This document shows, piece after piece, positions 14,395-20,861 of a DNA stretch of 20,861 nt. The notes below the pieces were generated by a model, which saw only the letters and a list, made by a program, of their open reading frames with translations, did no database searches and had not been told where the DNA came from. Position numbers and translations under genes: made by a program. Each line of letters begins with the position of its first letter. Position 1 is the first letter of the stretch. Source of the DNA: an uncultured Eggerthella sp. (GTDB lineage Bacteria; Actinomycetota; Coriobacteriia; Coriobacteriales; Eggerthellaceae); NCBI GenBank assembly GCA_902464295.1, contig CABQIW010000036.1, positions 1 to 20,861 of the forward strand. The letters are read 5' to 3'.

Positions 14395-15414
14395 GTGTAT
14401 TGTCTTGAATGCGGACAAAAGATCGAGGACGGGCAGAATGAATGCCCTCAATGCGGTATGTCCGTTGACGAGATGAAGAAGCGCATTGCCGAGGCGCAAG
14501 AGAAGCTCACCTATGCTGAAACGGTGGGGCCGGCGGAAACCACCAAGCTTCCGCCGGTTCCTGAACGGGTCTATCACGATAAAGAGGGCAATGTGATCGA
14601 TCCTGCCGAAGAGATCGATACGGCTGCCGCTAAAGAGAAGGAAAACGATCTTCCTGTTATCGGGCATGCGGAAGACCCGCTCATCACCATGCCCATGCAA
14701 AAGATCGTCTCGGATGATGGGAAGGTCGTTGCTTCTGCGAGCGATGAGGCGAAGACCTTCATCCAACCCCCAAAGAAGAAAAAGAGGCTCACAGCGCGCA
14801 CCAAAGCGGTCCTTGCGCTCGTTATCGTGTTCGCGGCTATCGCTATCGTTGCGGCATTCCTTAATTCTGCTGGCATGCTCAAGCATGAAGAGATCACCGC
14901 ATCTGACCAGGTTGAGCAGGTGAACAACGAAGCGGTCGATACGCAAGATTCTCAGCAAGAGATCCAGCAATCGGATACGGTCAAAGCGCTCCAAGAGAAC
15001 TATCGAACACTTGGCAACTATCGTGGTCAGGTGAACACGGTCGTAAGCAATTTCAACAACTATCACCTCGCGTCCGATAAGGCAAAACGCCAGCAGTACG
15101 CCGATGAATGCAATAAGCTCATTTCTTCCGTCACCGATTCAAAGGCAAAGCTTGTCGAGGAGATGAACGAGCTGGGCATGAATGAGAATGATGATCAATT
15201 CTCGAATTACACCAAGATCAACAAGCTCTATGAGCTTCTTCTAACACGCCTGAATGTGATCAAGGAGTGTTGGGACGTAAGCGTGGCTTCAGCTGATCCG
15301 AAGAAGGATGCGAAGGCAATATTGGCACCGCTTGCGCAGGATATCAAGGGCGGCAAGTCTTCTTCGATGGCTGATTTCGACGCACTCTATTCTCAGGTAG
15401 AACTTCCACACTAA
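14395..15414 (+). CDS. Zinc-ribbon single-pass membrane protein, function unknown
   Basis: Not recognised beyond its architecture. The 339 residues begin with a treble-clef zinc ribbon (Cys3, Cys6, Cys17, Cys20: YCLECGQKI...CPQCGMSV). A charged cytoplasmic region of about 110 residues follows, then a Pro-Lys stretch (QPPKKKKRL), one transmembrane helix (about 138-159) and a ~175-residue outer part rich in Gln, Asn and Asp. The outer part is mostly helical (ALQENYRTLGNYRGQVNTV) and may form a coiled coil. Positive charges before the helix predict an N-in/C-out topology. The start is GTG 14395, with AAGGAG overlapping the leuA stop, so it is probably co-transcribed with leuA although no leucine link is evident. 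Confidence 0.8.
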   Translation: MYCLECGQKIEDGQNECPQCGMSVDEMKKRIAEAQEKLTYAETVGPAETTKLPPVPERVYHDKEGNVIDPAEEIDTAAAKEKENDLPVIGHAEDPLITMPMQKIVSDDGKVVASASDEAKTFIQPPKKKKRLTARTKAVLALVIVFAAIAIVAAFLNSAGMLKHEEITASDQVEQVNNEAVDTQDSQQEIQQSDTVKALQENYRTLGNYRGQVNTVVSNFNNYHLASDKAKRQQYADECNKLISSVTDSKAKLVEEMNELGMNENDDQFSNYTKINKLYELLLTRLNVIKECWDVSVASADPKKDAKAILAPLAQDIKGGKSSSMADFDALYSQVELPH

Positions 15415-15418
15415 CAGC

Positions 15419-15444
15419 CTGCCGTTTACCCAGGTAAGTGGCAG
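15419..15444 (+). terminator. Hairpin after the zinc-ribbon gene
   Basis: An 11-base-pair stem with two G-T wobbles and a CCAG loop starts five bases after the stop codon. Only a loose T-containing stretch (TGCGTTTGT) follows, so termination strength is uncertain. Confidence 0.55.
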
Positions 15445-15449
15445 TGCGT

Positions 15450-15478
15450 TTGTACGGCCGGAGAAAATATGATATAAC
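15450..15478 (+). promoter_or_regulatory. Promoter of the rimP-nusA-infB operon
   Basis: TTGTAC (15450-15455), an exact 17-base spacer and TATAAC (15473-15478). Predicted transcription start is near 15485, leaving an ~84-base leader before rimP. Confidence 0.55.
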
Positions 15479-15515
15479 TATCCAGGTACTTGGTACGAAT
15501 ACTTTCGATTTTTTG

Positions 15516-15547
15516 AGGAAGTGGGCTTTGTCCCGCTTCTTTTGTTT
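15516..15547 (+). terminator. Intrinsic terminator in the rimP leader, possible attenuator
   Basis: GAAGTGGG (15518-15525) pairs with CCCGCTTC (15532-15539) around a six-base loop and is followed by TTTTGTTT. It lies after the operon promoter and before the ribosome site (GGAGGAG, 15551-15557), so it would stop transcription early unless overcome. It may also be the final stop for upstream transcripts. Confidence 0.65.
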
Positions 15548-15568
15548 CTGGGAGGAGTTGATGAAACC

Positions 15569-16048
15569 GTGTTAAGCGCCAAAGAACAACAGCTGCTCGA
15601 TGCGCTTTCACCTACTGCAGAAGCGCAAGGGATCGAAATCGTCACGGTGGATATCGTGGGTTCGAAGAAAGCTCCTACCATCAGGGTCTATATCGACTGT
15701 GAAGGAGGAGTGGGCTTCGATGAGTTGGCAAGCGCACAAGAGTGGATCAATGCTCTTATGGACGAGATCGACCCGTTCCCGGGTGCTTACACGCTCGAGG
15801 TCTCTTCGCCTGGCATCGACCGTCCGCTGCGTACCAAGCAACATTTTCAGCGATTCGCGGGAGAGAAGGTAGCGCTCGTGCTTTCGGCGCCCGTGAACTC
15901 CCGTGCGAAATACACCGGTCAGCTTGTTGGTGTGGAAGGGGAGAACATTGTGCTCGACGTGGATGGCACGCGCACAGAGATCCCGTTCCAACTCATCAAG
16001 AAGGCACATGTCATTGCAACGATAGATTTCAATGCGAAGAAGGGATAG
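15569..16048 (+). CDS. rimP: Ribosome maturation factor RimP
   Basis: RimP assists 30S subunit assembly around ribosomal protein S12. From GTG 15569 the product is 159 residues, matching the family. The N-terminal alpha-beta domain contains IEIVTVDIVGSKKAPTIRVY and the conserved FPGAYTLEVSSPGIDRPLR. The C-terminal SH3-like barrel covers about 85-155. The open frame reaches back to GTG 15521, but that codon lies inside the terminator stem and the added residues are hydrophobic and unlike the family, so the inner GTG with GGAGGAG upstream is preferred. It is the first gene of the nusA operon and ends two bases before nusA. Confidence 0.9.
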   Translation: MLSAKEQQLLDALSPTAEAQGIEIVTVDIVGSKKAPTIRVYIDCEGGVGFDELASAQEWINALMDEIDPFPGAYTLEVSSPGIDRPLRTKQHFQRFAGEKVALVLSAPVNSRAKYTGQLVGVEGENIVLDVDGTRTEIPFQLIKKAHVIATIDFNAKKG

Positions 16049-16050
16049 GT

Positions 16051-17268
16051 ATGGCAACCTCAGAATTGATAGACGCTTTGCAAGCGCTCGCCCATGAACG
16101 AAAGATCGACGAATTCTATTTGATCGAGCGTCTTGAGGCATCTCTGGCAAAGAGCTATCAGAACATCCTTGATCTTGAATGGGATGCACGCGTTACGATC
16201 GATCGCCAGACGGGCAAGATCTACGTGTACGAGATGGTTCCCGTGGGTGAGCCTGACGAGGAAACTGGCGAATACACCGAGTTCGAAGAGCGTGATGTCA
16301 CGCCTAACGACGTGAGCCGCATCGCTGCTCAGAATGCGAAGAACGTGATCAGCTCCATCGTGCGCGAGGCTGGCCGCCAGTCCATCTACGAAGAGTTCTC
16401 CGATCGCGTGGGCGATCTGGTCACTGGTACCGTTCTTCAGGGCACGCCCGAGTTCACCATCATCAAGATTCGCGAAGGTGTTGAAGCTGAGCTTCCGCAT
16501 TACGATCTGAAGCGCAACCCCAACGAGCGCAACGAGCGCCCGCGCAACGAGCACTATCGCCACAACCAGCGCCTGAAACTGCTCATCGTCGATGTGCGCG
16601 ATCCGAATGCGGAAACCCCGAAGGCACGTGGCGAGCACACTCGTCCTTCCATCGTTGTTTCCCGCACGCACCCCGATCTTATCCGTCGTCTTTTCGAGAT
16701 CGAAGTTCCCGAGATCTATGACGGTCTGGTGGAGATCAAATCGATCGCGCGCGAACCGGGCGAGCGTTCCAAGATCGCGGTTGCTTCGCGCGAGCCGAAC
16801 CTCGATCCGGTAGGTGCCTGCGTTGGCCCTAAGGGTTCTCGCGTGCGCATGGTGGTCGAAGGCTTACGCAACGAGCGCGTAGATGTTATCCAGTGGGACG
16901 AAGACCCAGCAGTCTACGTGTCGAACGCGCTTTCTCCGGCTAAGGTCAATCGTGTGATCATCGATGAAGAGAACAACTACGCCACCATCATCGTGCCTGA
17001 TGACCAGCTTTCACTTGCTATCGGCAAGGAAGGCCAGAATGCACGTTTGGCGGCACGCCTGACCGGTTGGCATATCGACATCAAGTCGTCTTCGTTCGCG
17101 GGTGAACCGCTCGTGGCCGATGAAGACCTCATCGATGCGGAAGAGGTCGAAGAGGAGGCCAATGATGGCTTGTGCGCCTATGTCGATCCCGACGGCGTAC
17201 GCTGCCGCAACCATGCGCGTCCGGGTTGCTCGTACTGCGGCATTCACGCGGAGCTCGAGAACAACTAG
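16051..17268 (+). CDS. nusA: Transcription termination/antitermination factor NusA
   Basis: NusA binds RNA polymerase and nascent RNA and affects pausing, termination and antitermination. From ATG 16051 (AAGGGATAGG upstream) it has 405 residues: the polymerase-binding N-domain (about 1-130), the S1 domain (about 133-205, DRVGDLVTGTVLQG), and two KH domains containing VGACVGPKGSRVRMVVEGL and LSLAIGKEGQNARLAARLTG. The C-terminus is unusual. After an acidic stretch (EEVEEEAND) there is a Cys/His tail with spacing C375-x9-C385-x10-C396-x2-H399, plus Cys393 and His388, which looks like a small zinc-binding module. NusA of this class normally ends soon after KH2. Operon position between rimP and ylxR is standard. 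Confidence 0.95.
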   Translation: MATSELIDALQALAHERKIDEFYLIERLEASLAKSYQNILDLEWDARVTIDRQTGKIYVYEMVPVGEPDEETGEYTEFEERDVTPNDVSRIAAQNAKNVISSIVREAGRQSIYEEFSDRVGDLVTGTVLQGTPEFTIIKIREGVEAELPHYDLKRNPNERNERPRNEHYRHNQRLKLLIVDVRDPNAETPKARGEHTRPSIVVSRTHPDLIRRLFEIEVPEIYDGLVEIKSIAREPGERSKIAVASREPNLDPVGACVGPKGSRVRMVVEGLRNERVDVIQWDEDPAVYVSNALSPAKVNRVIIDEENNYATIIVPDDQLSLAIGKEGQNARLAARLTGWHIDIKSSSFAGEPLVADEDLIDAEEVEEEANDGLCAYVDPDGVRCRNHARPGCSYCGIHAELENN

Positions 17269-17269
17269 G

Positions 17270-17559
17270 GTGCACGGTAAGGCAGGAAAACGGAAAAGCG
17301 CACGAAACAACGCACCTGCATCGAATGCCGGAAAGCTTGCCAAAAAGGCGAGCTCATCCGCATCGTGCGCACTCCTGATGGGCAGGTCGAATACGACCCG
17401 AGCGGCAAAGCGAATGGCAGAGGCGCCTACCTTTGCAGTCTTGCTTGCCTTGAAAAAGCCCTTCAAACGCACAAGCTCGACAAAGCGCTGCGTATGAGGG
17501 TGAACGAAGAAGACAACGAACGAATCGCTCTAGAAGTAATGAGCGCGGTTTTAGACTAG
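17270..17559 (+). CDS. ylxR: YlxR/RnpM family RNA-binding protein, reading frame disrupted at the N-terminus
   Basis: The conserved core is clear in the frame 17281-17559: RTCIECRKACQKGELIRIVR, YDPSGKANGRGAYLC, SLACLEKALQTHKLDKALRM. This family sits between nusA and infB and has been reported as an RNase P modulator in Bacillus. However, the frame meets TAA at 17278 and contains no ATG, GTG or TTG before GTG 17365, which is inside the core. A plausible start, GTG 17270, lies in another frame and encodes the basic start VHGKAGKRK. One extra A in the A-run at 17294-17297 would join the two perfectly. So this is either a one-base sequence error, a slippage site, a real mutation, or initiation at an unusual codon. 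Confidence 0.75.
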
Positions 17560-17579
17560 GAAACGGACGAGGAGACTAC

Positions 17580-20306
17580 ATGGCTGGTATGCGTGTACAC
17601 GAATTGGCTAAAGAGTTCGATATGACCAGTAAAGAACTCTTGGCCCGCCTTGCGGATATGAAGATACCCGCTAAGAGCCACGCCAGCATTTTGCAGGATG
17701 CTTATGTGGAGAAGATTCGCAAGAATCTTGAGCCCGAGATCAAGCAGCGTGCAGGTAAGCTTGAGGAAGAAGAAGCCAAGAAGCTGGCTGAAGAGCAAGC
17801 GAAAGAAGAGGCTAAGAAGGCCGAAGAAGCTGCGGCTCGTCGTGCGGCAGTGGAGAAAGAGCGCGCACAGCGCGACGCCGAGCGTGCTCGCCGTGAAAGC
17901 CAGCAGAAGGAAGGCTTCGCTGGTCGTGCGAAGAAGGAAGAAGGCGATGCGCAGCCGGCCAAGAAAGCCCCTGCATCGCCGTTCGAGAGCCTCGCTTCTC
18001 AGATCGAACGTGAGCGCGAGCGCGTAGAGCGTGAAGCGCACGAGGCGCGCATGAAAGCGGAAGCGGAAACACGTGCGGCCGAGGTCGCCAAGAAGCAAGC
18101 GGTTGCTGAGGCGTTGCAGTCTCGCATGAACAAGTCCTCTAAATCATCGAAGGGAGAGAAGAAGGCTGCTCCCGTAAGCGCAGGTAGCTCGTTCTCCTCT
18201 CTGCTCGATCAGATCAATAACGAACGTGAGCGTTTGAACAACCAGGCAAACGAAAAGCAGAACCAAGGCGGTTCGCGTCGTGGTGAGAAGGGCAAGAAGC
18301 GTAAGGGCTTCGAACCTTCTGTTCCCGAGCTTGAGGTCCAGGAGACCAAGGGCGAAGATCGCTACGCTCAGATGGCTGTTCAGGCAGAGAAGTTCCAGCG
18401 CGATAAGGTGCTCGCAGAAGCTCGCGCTGCTGTTGAGGCTGCTTCCCATGAAGGCCAGGGCAGGCGCAAGAAGCGTAAGGAAAAGCGTGAAGCGGAGGCG
18501 CGTGAGCGTGCTGAGCTCGAGGCACTGGAGAAGGGTCTCGATCCAACGCTCGTGCTCGACGATTCAGTGGTCGAGGTTGCGCAAGGCTCTACGGTCGCTC
18601 AATTCGCTGAACTGCTCGAGGTCTCTCCTAACGACATCATCAAGCGCTTGTTCATGCTGGGTCAGGCGCTCACGCTCACCCAGACCATGAGCGATGACCT
18701 TATCGAGCTTATCGCCGACGACCTCGGTCGCAAGGTGCGCGTCGTTTCTCCCGAAGAGGAATTCGCGGTCGTCTACAACGATTCCGAAGCCGACCTGCTG
18801 CCGCGCCCGCCGGTGGTCACCGTCATGGGCCACGTCGACCACGGCAAGACCTCTCTGCTCGACGCGATCCGCTCGACGGGCGTCGCCGATAAGGAAGCTG
18901 GTGGCATTACCCAGCATATCGGCGCTTCGGTGGTCAATATCGACGGCCGTCAGATCACCTTCATCGATACCCCTGGTCACGAAGCATTCACTGCTATGCG
19001 TGCCCGCGGTGCGAAGGTCACCGACGTGGTCGTGCTCGTGGTTGCAGCAGACGACGGCGTTATGCCGCAGACCGTTGAGGCTATCAACCACGCGAATGCG
19101 GCGAACGTGCCCATCGTGGTTGCGGTCAACAAGATCGATAAACCCGGTGCTACGCCCGAACGCGTACGCCAGGAACTCACTGAACATGGCATCATCCCTG
19201 AAGAGTGGGGTGGCCAGAATATGTTCGTGGATGTCTCGGCTCGTCAGAACCTGCATATCGATGACTTGCTCGAAACCATCCTGCTACAGGCAGACGTGCT
19301 CGAGCTGAAAGCCAACCCGAATGCTTCTGCTTCTGGTTTCGTTATCGAAGCGAACCTCGATAAGGGTCGTGGCTCGGTTGCGACGGTACTTGTCGATCGC
19401 GGTACGCTCAAGACGGGCGACGTGGTGGTTGCTGGAACTTCCTATGGTAAGGTACGTGCGCTCATCAATCCGCGCGGCGTGCATGTCGACGAAGCACATC
19501 CAGCTGACCCGGTCGAGATCTTGGGCTTGAACTCGGTTCCCACAGCAGGCGACGAATTCCGCGTGTTCGAAGACGAGCGCGATGCGCGTCGTTTGGCCGA
19601 GCAGCGTGCGCTGCGTGAGCGTCTTGCTAAGCAGGAGTCGCGTTCACACATGAACCTCGACGATCTGTTCGCGCGTATTGAAGAAGGCAAGACCACCGAT
19701 CTTAACCTGGTCGTCAAGGCTGACGTGGCAGGCTCGATCGAAGCGCTGCGCGATGCGTTCGAGAAGATGGATCAGTCCGAGGTCAAGATCAACATCATCC
19801 ATGCGGCGGTCGGCGGCATCACCGAGACCGATGTTACGCTCGCTGCGGCATCCGATGCGATCATCATCGGCTTCAACGTGCGTCCTACGGGCAAGACCCG
19901 TGAAGTGGCTACGCGCGAGAAGGTCGACATTCGTCTGTATCGTGTTATCTATCAAGCGATCGAAGACATCAACGCTGCACGCGTCGGTCTGCTTTCACCT
20001 GATATCGTGGAAGAAGATACGGGTATCGCTGAAGTGCGTGAGACCTTCAAGGTGCCCAAGGTGGGCGTTGTTGCTGGTTGTTACATCGTTGAAGGCGAGA
20101 TCAGCCGTGACGATTCCGTGCGTATCGTGCGCGATGGCACTGTCGTCTACGAAGGCGAGATCGAAAGTTTGCGTCGCTTCAAAGACGACGTCAAGAGCGT
20201 TGCTCGTGGTTATGAATGCGGTATCGGCATCGCAGGCTACCAAGACATCAAGATCGGCGATCACATCGAAGGCTATCGTGTGGTCGAGGTCGAGAGAACG
20301 GAATAA
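17580..20306 (+). CDS. infB: Translation initiation factor IF-2
   Basis: GTPase that places initiator tRNA on the 30S subunit. At 908 residues it is a long IF-2. Order: IF2 N-terminal domain (MRVHELAKEFDMTSKELLARL, 1-50), a highly charged Lys/Glu/Arg/Ala linker (about 55-320), a second IF2-N-like domain (VAQFAELLEVSPNDIIKRLF), the G domain with G1 GHVDHGKTS, G3 DTPGHEAF, G4 NKID and G5 SAR, then domains II, III and C2. All nucleotide motifs are intact. Two segments in the linker are similar to each other (133-153 and 203-223). ATG 17580 has GAGGAG upstream. It lies 20 bases after ylxR and two before rbfA. Confidence 0.97.
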   Translation: MAGMRVHELAKEFDMTSKELLARLADMKIPAKSHASILQDAYVEKIRKNLEPEIKQRAGKLEEEEAKKLAEEQAKEEAKKAEEAAARRAAVEKERAQRDAERARRESQQKEGFAGRAKKEEGDAQPAKKAPASPFESLASQIERERERVEREAHEARMKAEAETRAAEVAKKQAVAEALQSRMNKSSKSSKGEKKAAPVSAGSSFSSLLDQINNERERLNNQANEKQNQGGSRRGEKGKKRKGFEPSVPELEVQETKGEDRYAQMAVQAEKFQRDKVLAEARAAVEAASHEGQGRRKKRKEKREAEARERAELEALEKGLDPTLVLDDSVVEVAQGSTVAQFAELLEVSPNDIIKRLFMLGQALTLTQTMSDDLIELIADDLGRKVRVVSPEEEFAVVYNDSEADLLPRPPVVTVMGHVDHGKTSLLDAIRSTGVADKEAGGITQHIGASVVNIDGRQITFIDTPGHEAFTAMRARGAKVTDVVVLVVAADDGVMPQTVEAINHANAANVPIVVAVNKIDKPGATPERVRQELTEHGIIPEEWGGQNMFVDVSARQNLHIDDLLETILLQADVLELKANPNASASGFVIEANLDKGRGSVATVLVDRGTLKTGDVVVAGTSYGKVRALINPRGVHVDEAHPADPVEILGLNSVPTAGDEFRVFEDERDARRLAEQRALRERLAKQESRSHMNLDDLFARIEEGKTTDLNLVVKADVAGSIEALRDAFEKMDQSEVKINIIHAAVGGITETDVTLAAASDAIIIGFNVRPTGKTREVATREKVDIRLYRVIYQAIEDINAARVGLLSPDIVEEDTGIAEVRETFKVPKVGVVAGCYIVEGEISRDDSVRIVRDGTVVYEGEIESLRRFKDDVKSVARGYECGIGIAGYQDIKIGDHIEGYRVVEVERTE

Positions 20307-20308
20307 TC

Positions 20309-20686
20309 ATGAAGCAGTCTTCCTCGAATAGAAGGGTGAACGAGCAGGCGCGCGAAGTGATTTCCGAGATATTGCTCTTCGAGATATCCGATCCACGCCT
20401 AGATATGGTCACCATCACAGGTGTTGAGGTGAGCTATGATCGTTCGGTCGCTAACGTGTACTATTCGACTGAACCTTCGCGCTACACCGAAGTTGCCCAG
20501 GCGTTCAACGCAGCAGCAGGGCGCATCCGTTCGCTCATGGCGAAGAAGCTTTCCTGGCGTGTTGCGCCTGAACTGCGCTTTCACCTGGATGAGAGCGTGG
20601 ACAACGCGCAGCGCATCGCTGAAGTCCTTAAGGGCGATGCTGCGCGCAATGCGAGCGCTCGTGCTGAAGATCCTGTGGAAGGCTAA
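20309..20686 (+). CDS. rbfA: 30S ribosome-binding factor RbfA
   Basis: Assembly factor for the 16S rRNA 5' region. From ATG 20309 it has 125 residues with a single type-II KH domain: RVNEQAREVISEILLFEISD, the DPRL motif, VTITGVEVSYDRSVANVYYS, and the C-terminal LSWRVAPELRFHLDES. The start is two bases after the infB stop with only a weak ribosome site, so translation is likely coupled. The open frame runs further upstream inside infB, but that part is not family sequence. Position after infB is the standard operon order. Confidence 0.95.
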   Translation: MKQSSSNRRVNEQAREVISEILLFEISDPRLDMVTITGVEVSYDRSVANVYYSTEPSRYTEVAQAFNAAAGRIRSLMAKKLSWRVAPELRFHLDESVDNAQRIAEVLKGDAARNASARAEDPVEG

Positions 20687-20689
20687 GCC

Positions 20690-20861
20690 GTGCTCACACC
20701 GCAGTCGAATACCACGCTCGAGGAGATTGCACGCTTCATAGAAGTGCATGATACCTTTGCGATCTGCGGGCACGTGAATCCCGATGGCGATTGCTTGGGA
20801 GCTGGGCTTGCTCTCGAGCACGGGTTGCGTGCGCTCGGGAAACAGGTAACCGGTCTTTTGG
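20690..20861 (+). CDS. nrnA: DHH-family phosphoesterase (NrnA-like), 3'-truncated by window edge
   Basis: Only the first 57 codons are present. GTG 20690 follows the rbfA stop by three bases, with GGAAGG at 20677-20682. The translation contains GHVNPDGDCLGAGLAL, the first metal-binding motif of DHH/DHHA1 nanoRNases and pAp phosphatases, followed by LEHGLRALGKQV, as in this family. This is the usual gene after rbfA in Gram-positive nusA operons. Activity on nanoRNA, pAp or c-di-AMP-derived dinucleotides cannot be told from this fragment. Confidence 0.88.
   Translation, partial: MLTPQSNTTLEEIARFIEVHDTFAICGHVNPDGDCLGAGLALEHGLRALGKQVTGLL

Noticed and set aside
15742..16050. Upstream extension of the nusA frame over rimP
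   Set aside because: NusA family sequence begins at ATG 16051 with a good ribosome site; the extension is a shadow of rimP.

Overview
The window looks like chromosomal housekeeping DNA from an anaerobic actinobacterium, most likely class Coriobacteriia (Eggerthella/Slackia-type). That placement is an inference from protein style, moderately high GC, use of GTG/TTG starts and gene order, not from a database search. Almost all genes are on the + strand. The only convincing minus-strand gene is a GNAT acetyltransferase near 10.3-10.9 kb.

Layout. (1) 1-8949: aroB (5' end outside the window), a Xaa-Pro peptidase, efp, a pyruvate-type carboxyltransferase fused to an AccB-like biotin carrier, accC, an Asp23/Gls24 (YqhY) gene, nusB, xseB and dxs. 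The order resembles the Firmicute aroB...pepP-efp-accB-accC-yqhY-nusB-xseB-dxs block, but a carboxyltransferase is joined to the accB position and xseA, folD and ispA are absent. (2) 8950-9390: a non-coding, highly structured 410-bp element. It is two diverged copies of one ~200-bp unit facing each other, closed by a 22-bp terminal inverted repeat. (3) 9391-10874: a DMT/EamA transporter, probably leaderless, converging on a GNAT acetyltransferase. (4) 11051-12751: the amtB-glnK ammonium uptake pair, whose PII protein lacks the uridylylated tyrosine. (5) 12858-15414: leuA followed by an uncharacterised zinc-ribbon membrane protein. (6) 15450-20861: the nusA-infB operon (rimP, nusA, ylxR, infB, rbfA, and the start of an nrnA-type DHH gene), with an intrinsic terminator inside its leader.

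How the genes work together. AccC would charge the biotin of the fused carrier, and the carboxyltransferase domain would move the carboxyl group onto pyruvate. A Shine-Dalgarno-like site and an in-frame GTG at the domain junction could also release a free AccB, which would let one locus serve both pyruvate carboxylase and acetyl-CoA carboxylase. AmtB and PII form the usual nitrogen-sensing gate. The last operon supplies transcription elongation, translation initiation and 30S maturation factors.

Most notable: the inverted-pair structured element at 8952-9361, the carboxyltransferase-AccB fusion with a possible internal start, and a ylxR gene whose conserved core has no usable in-frame start codon, as if one base were missing.
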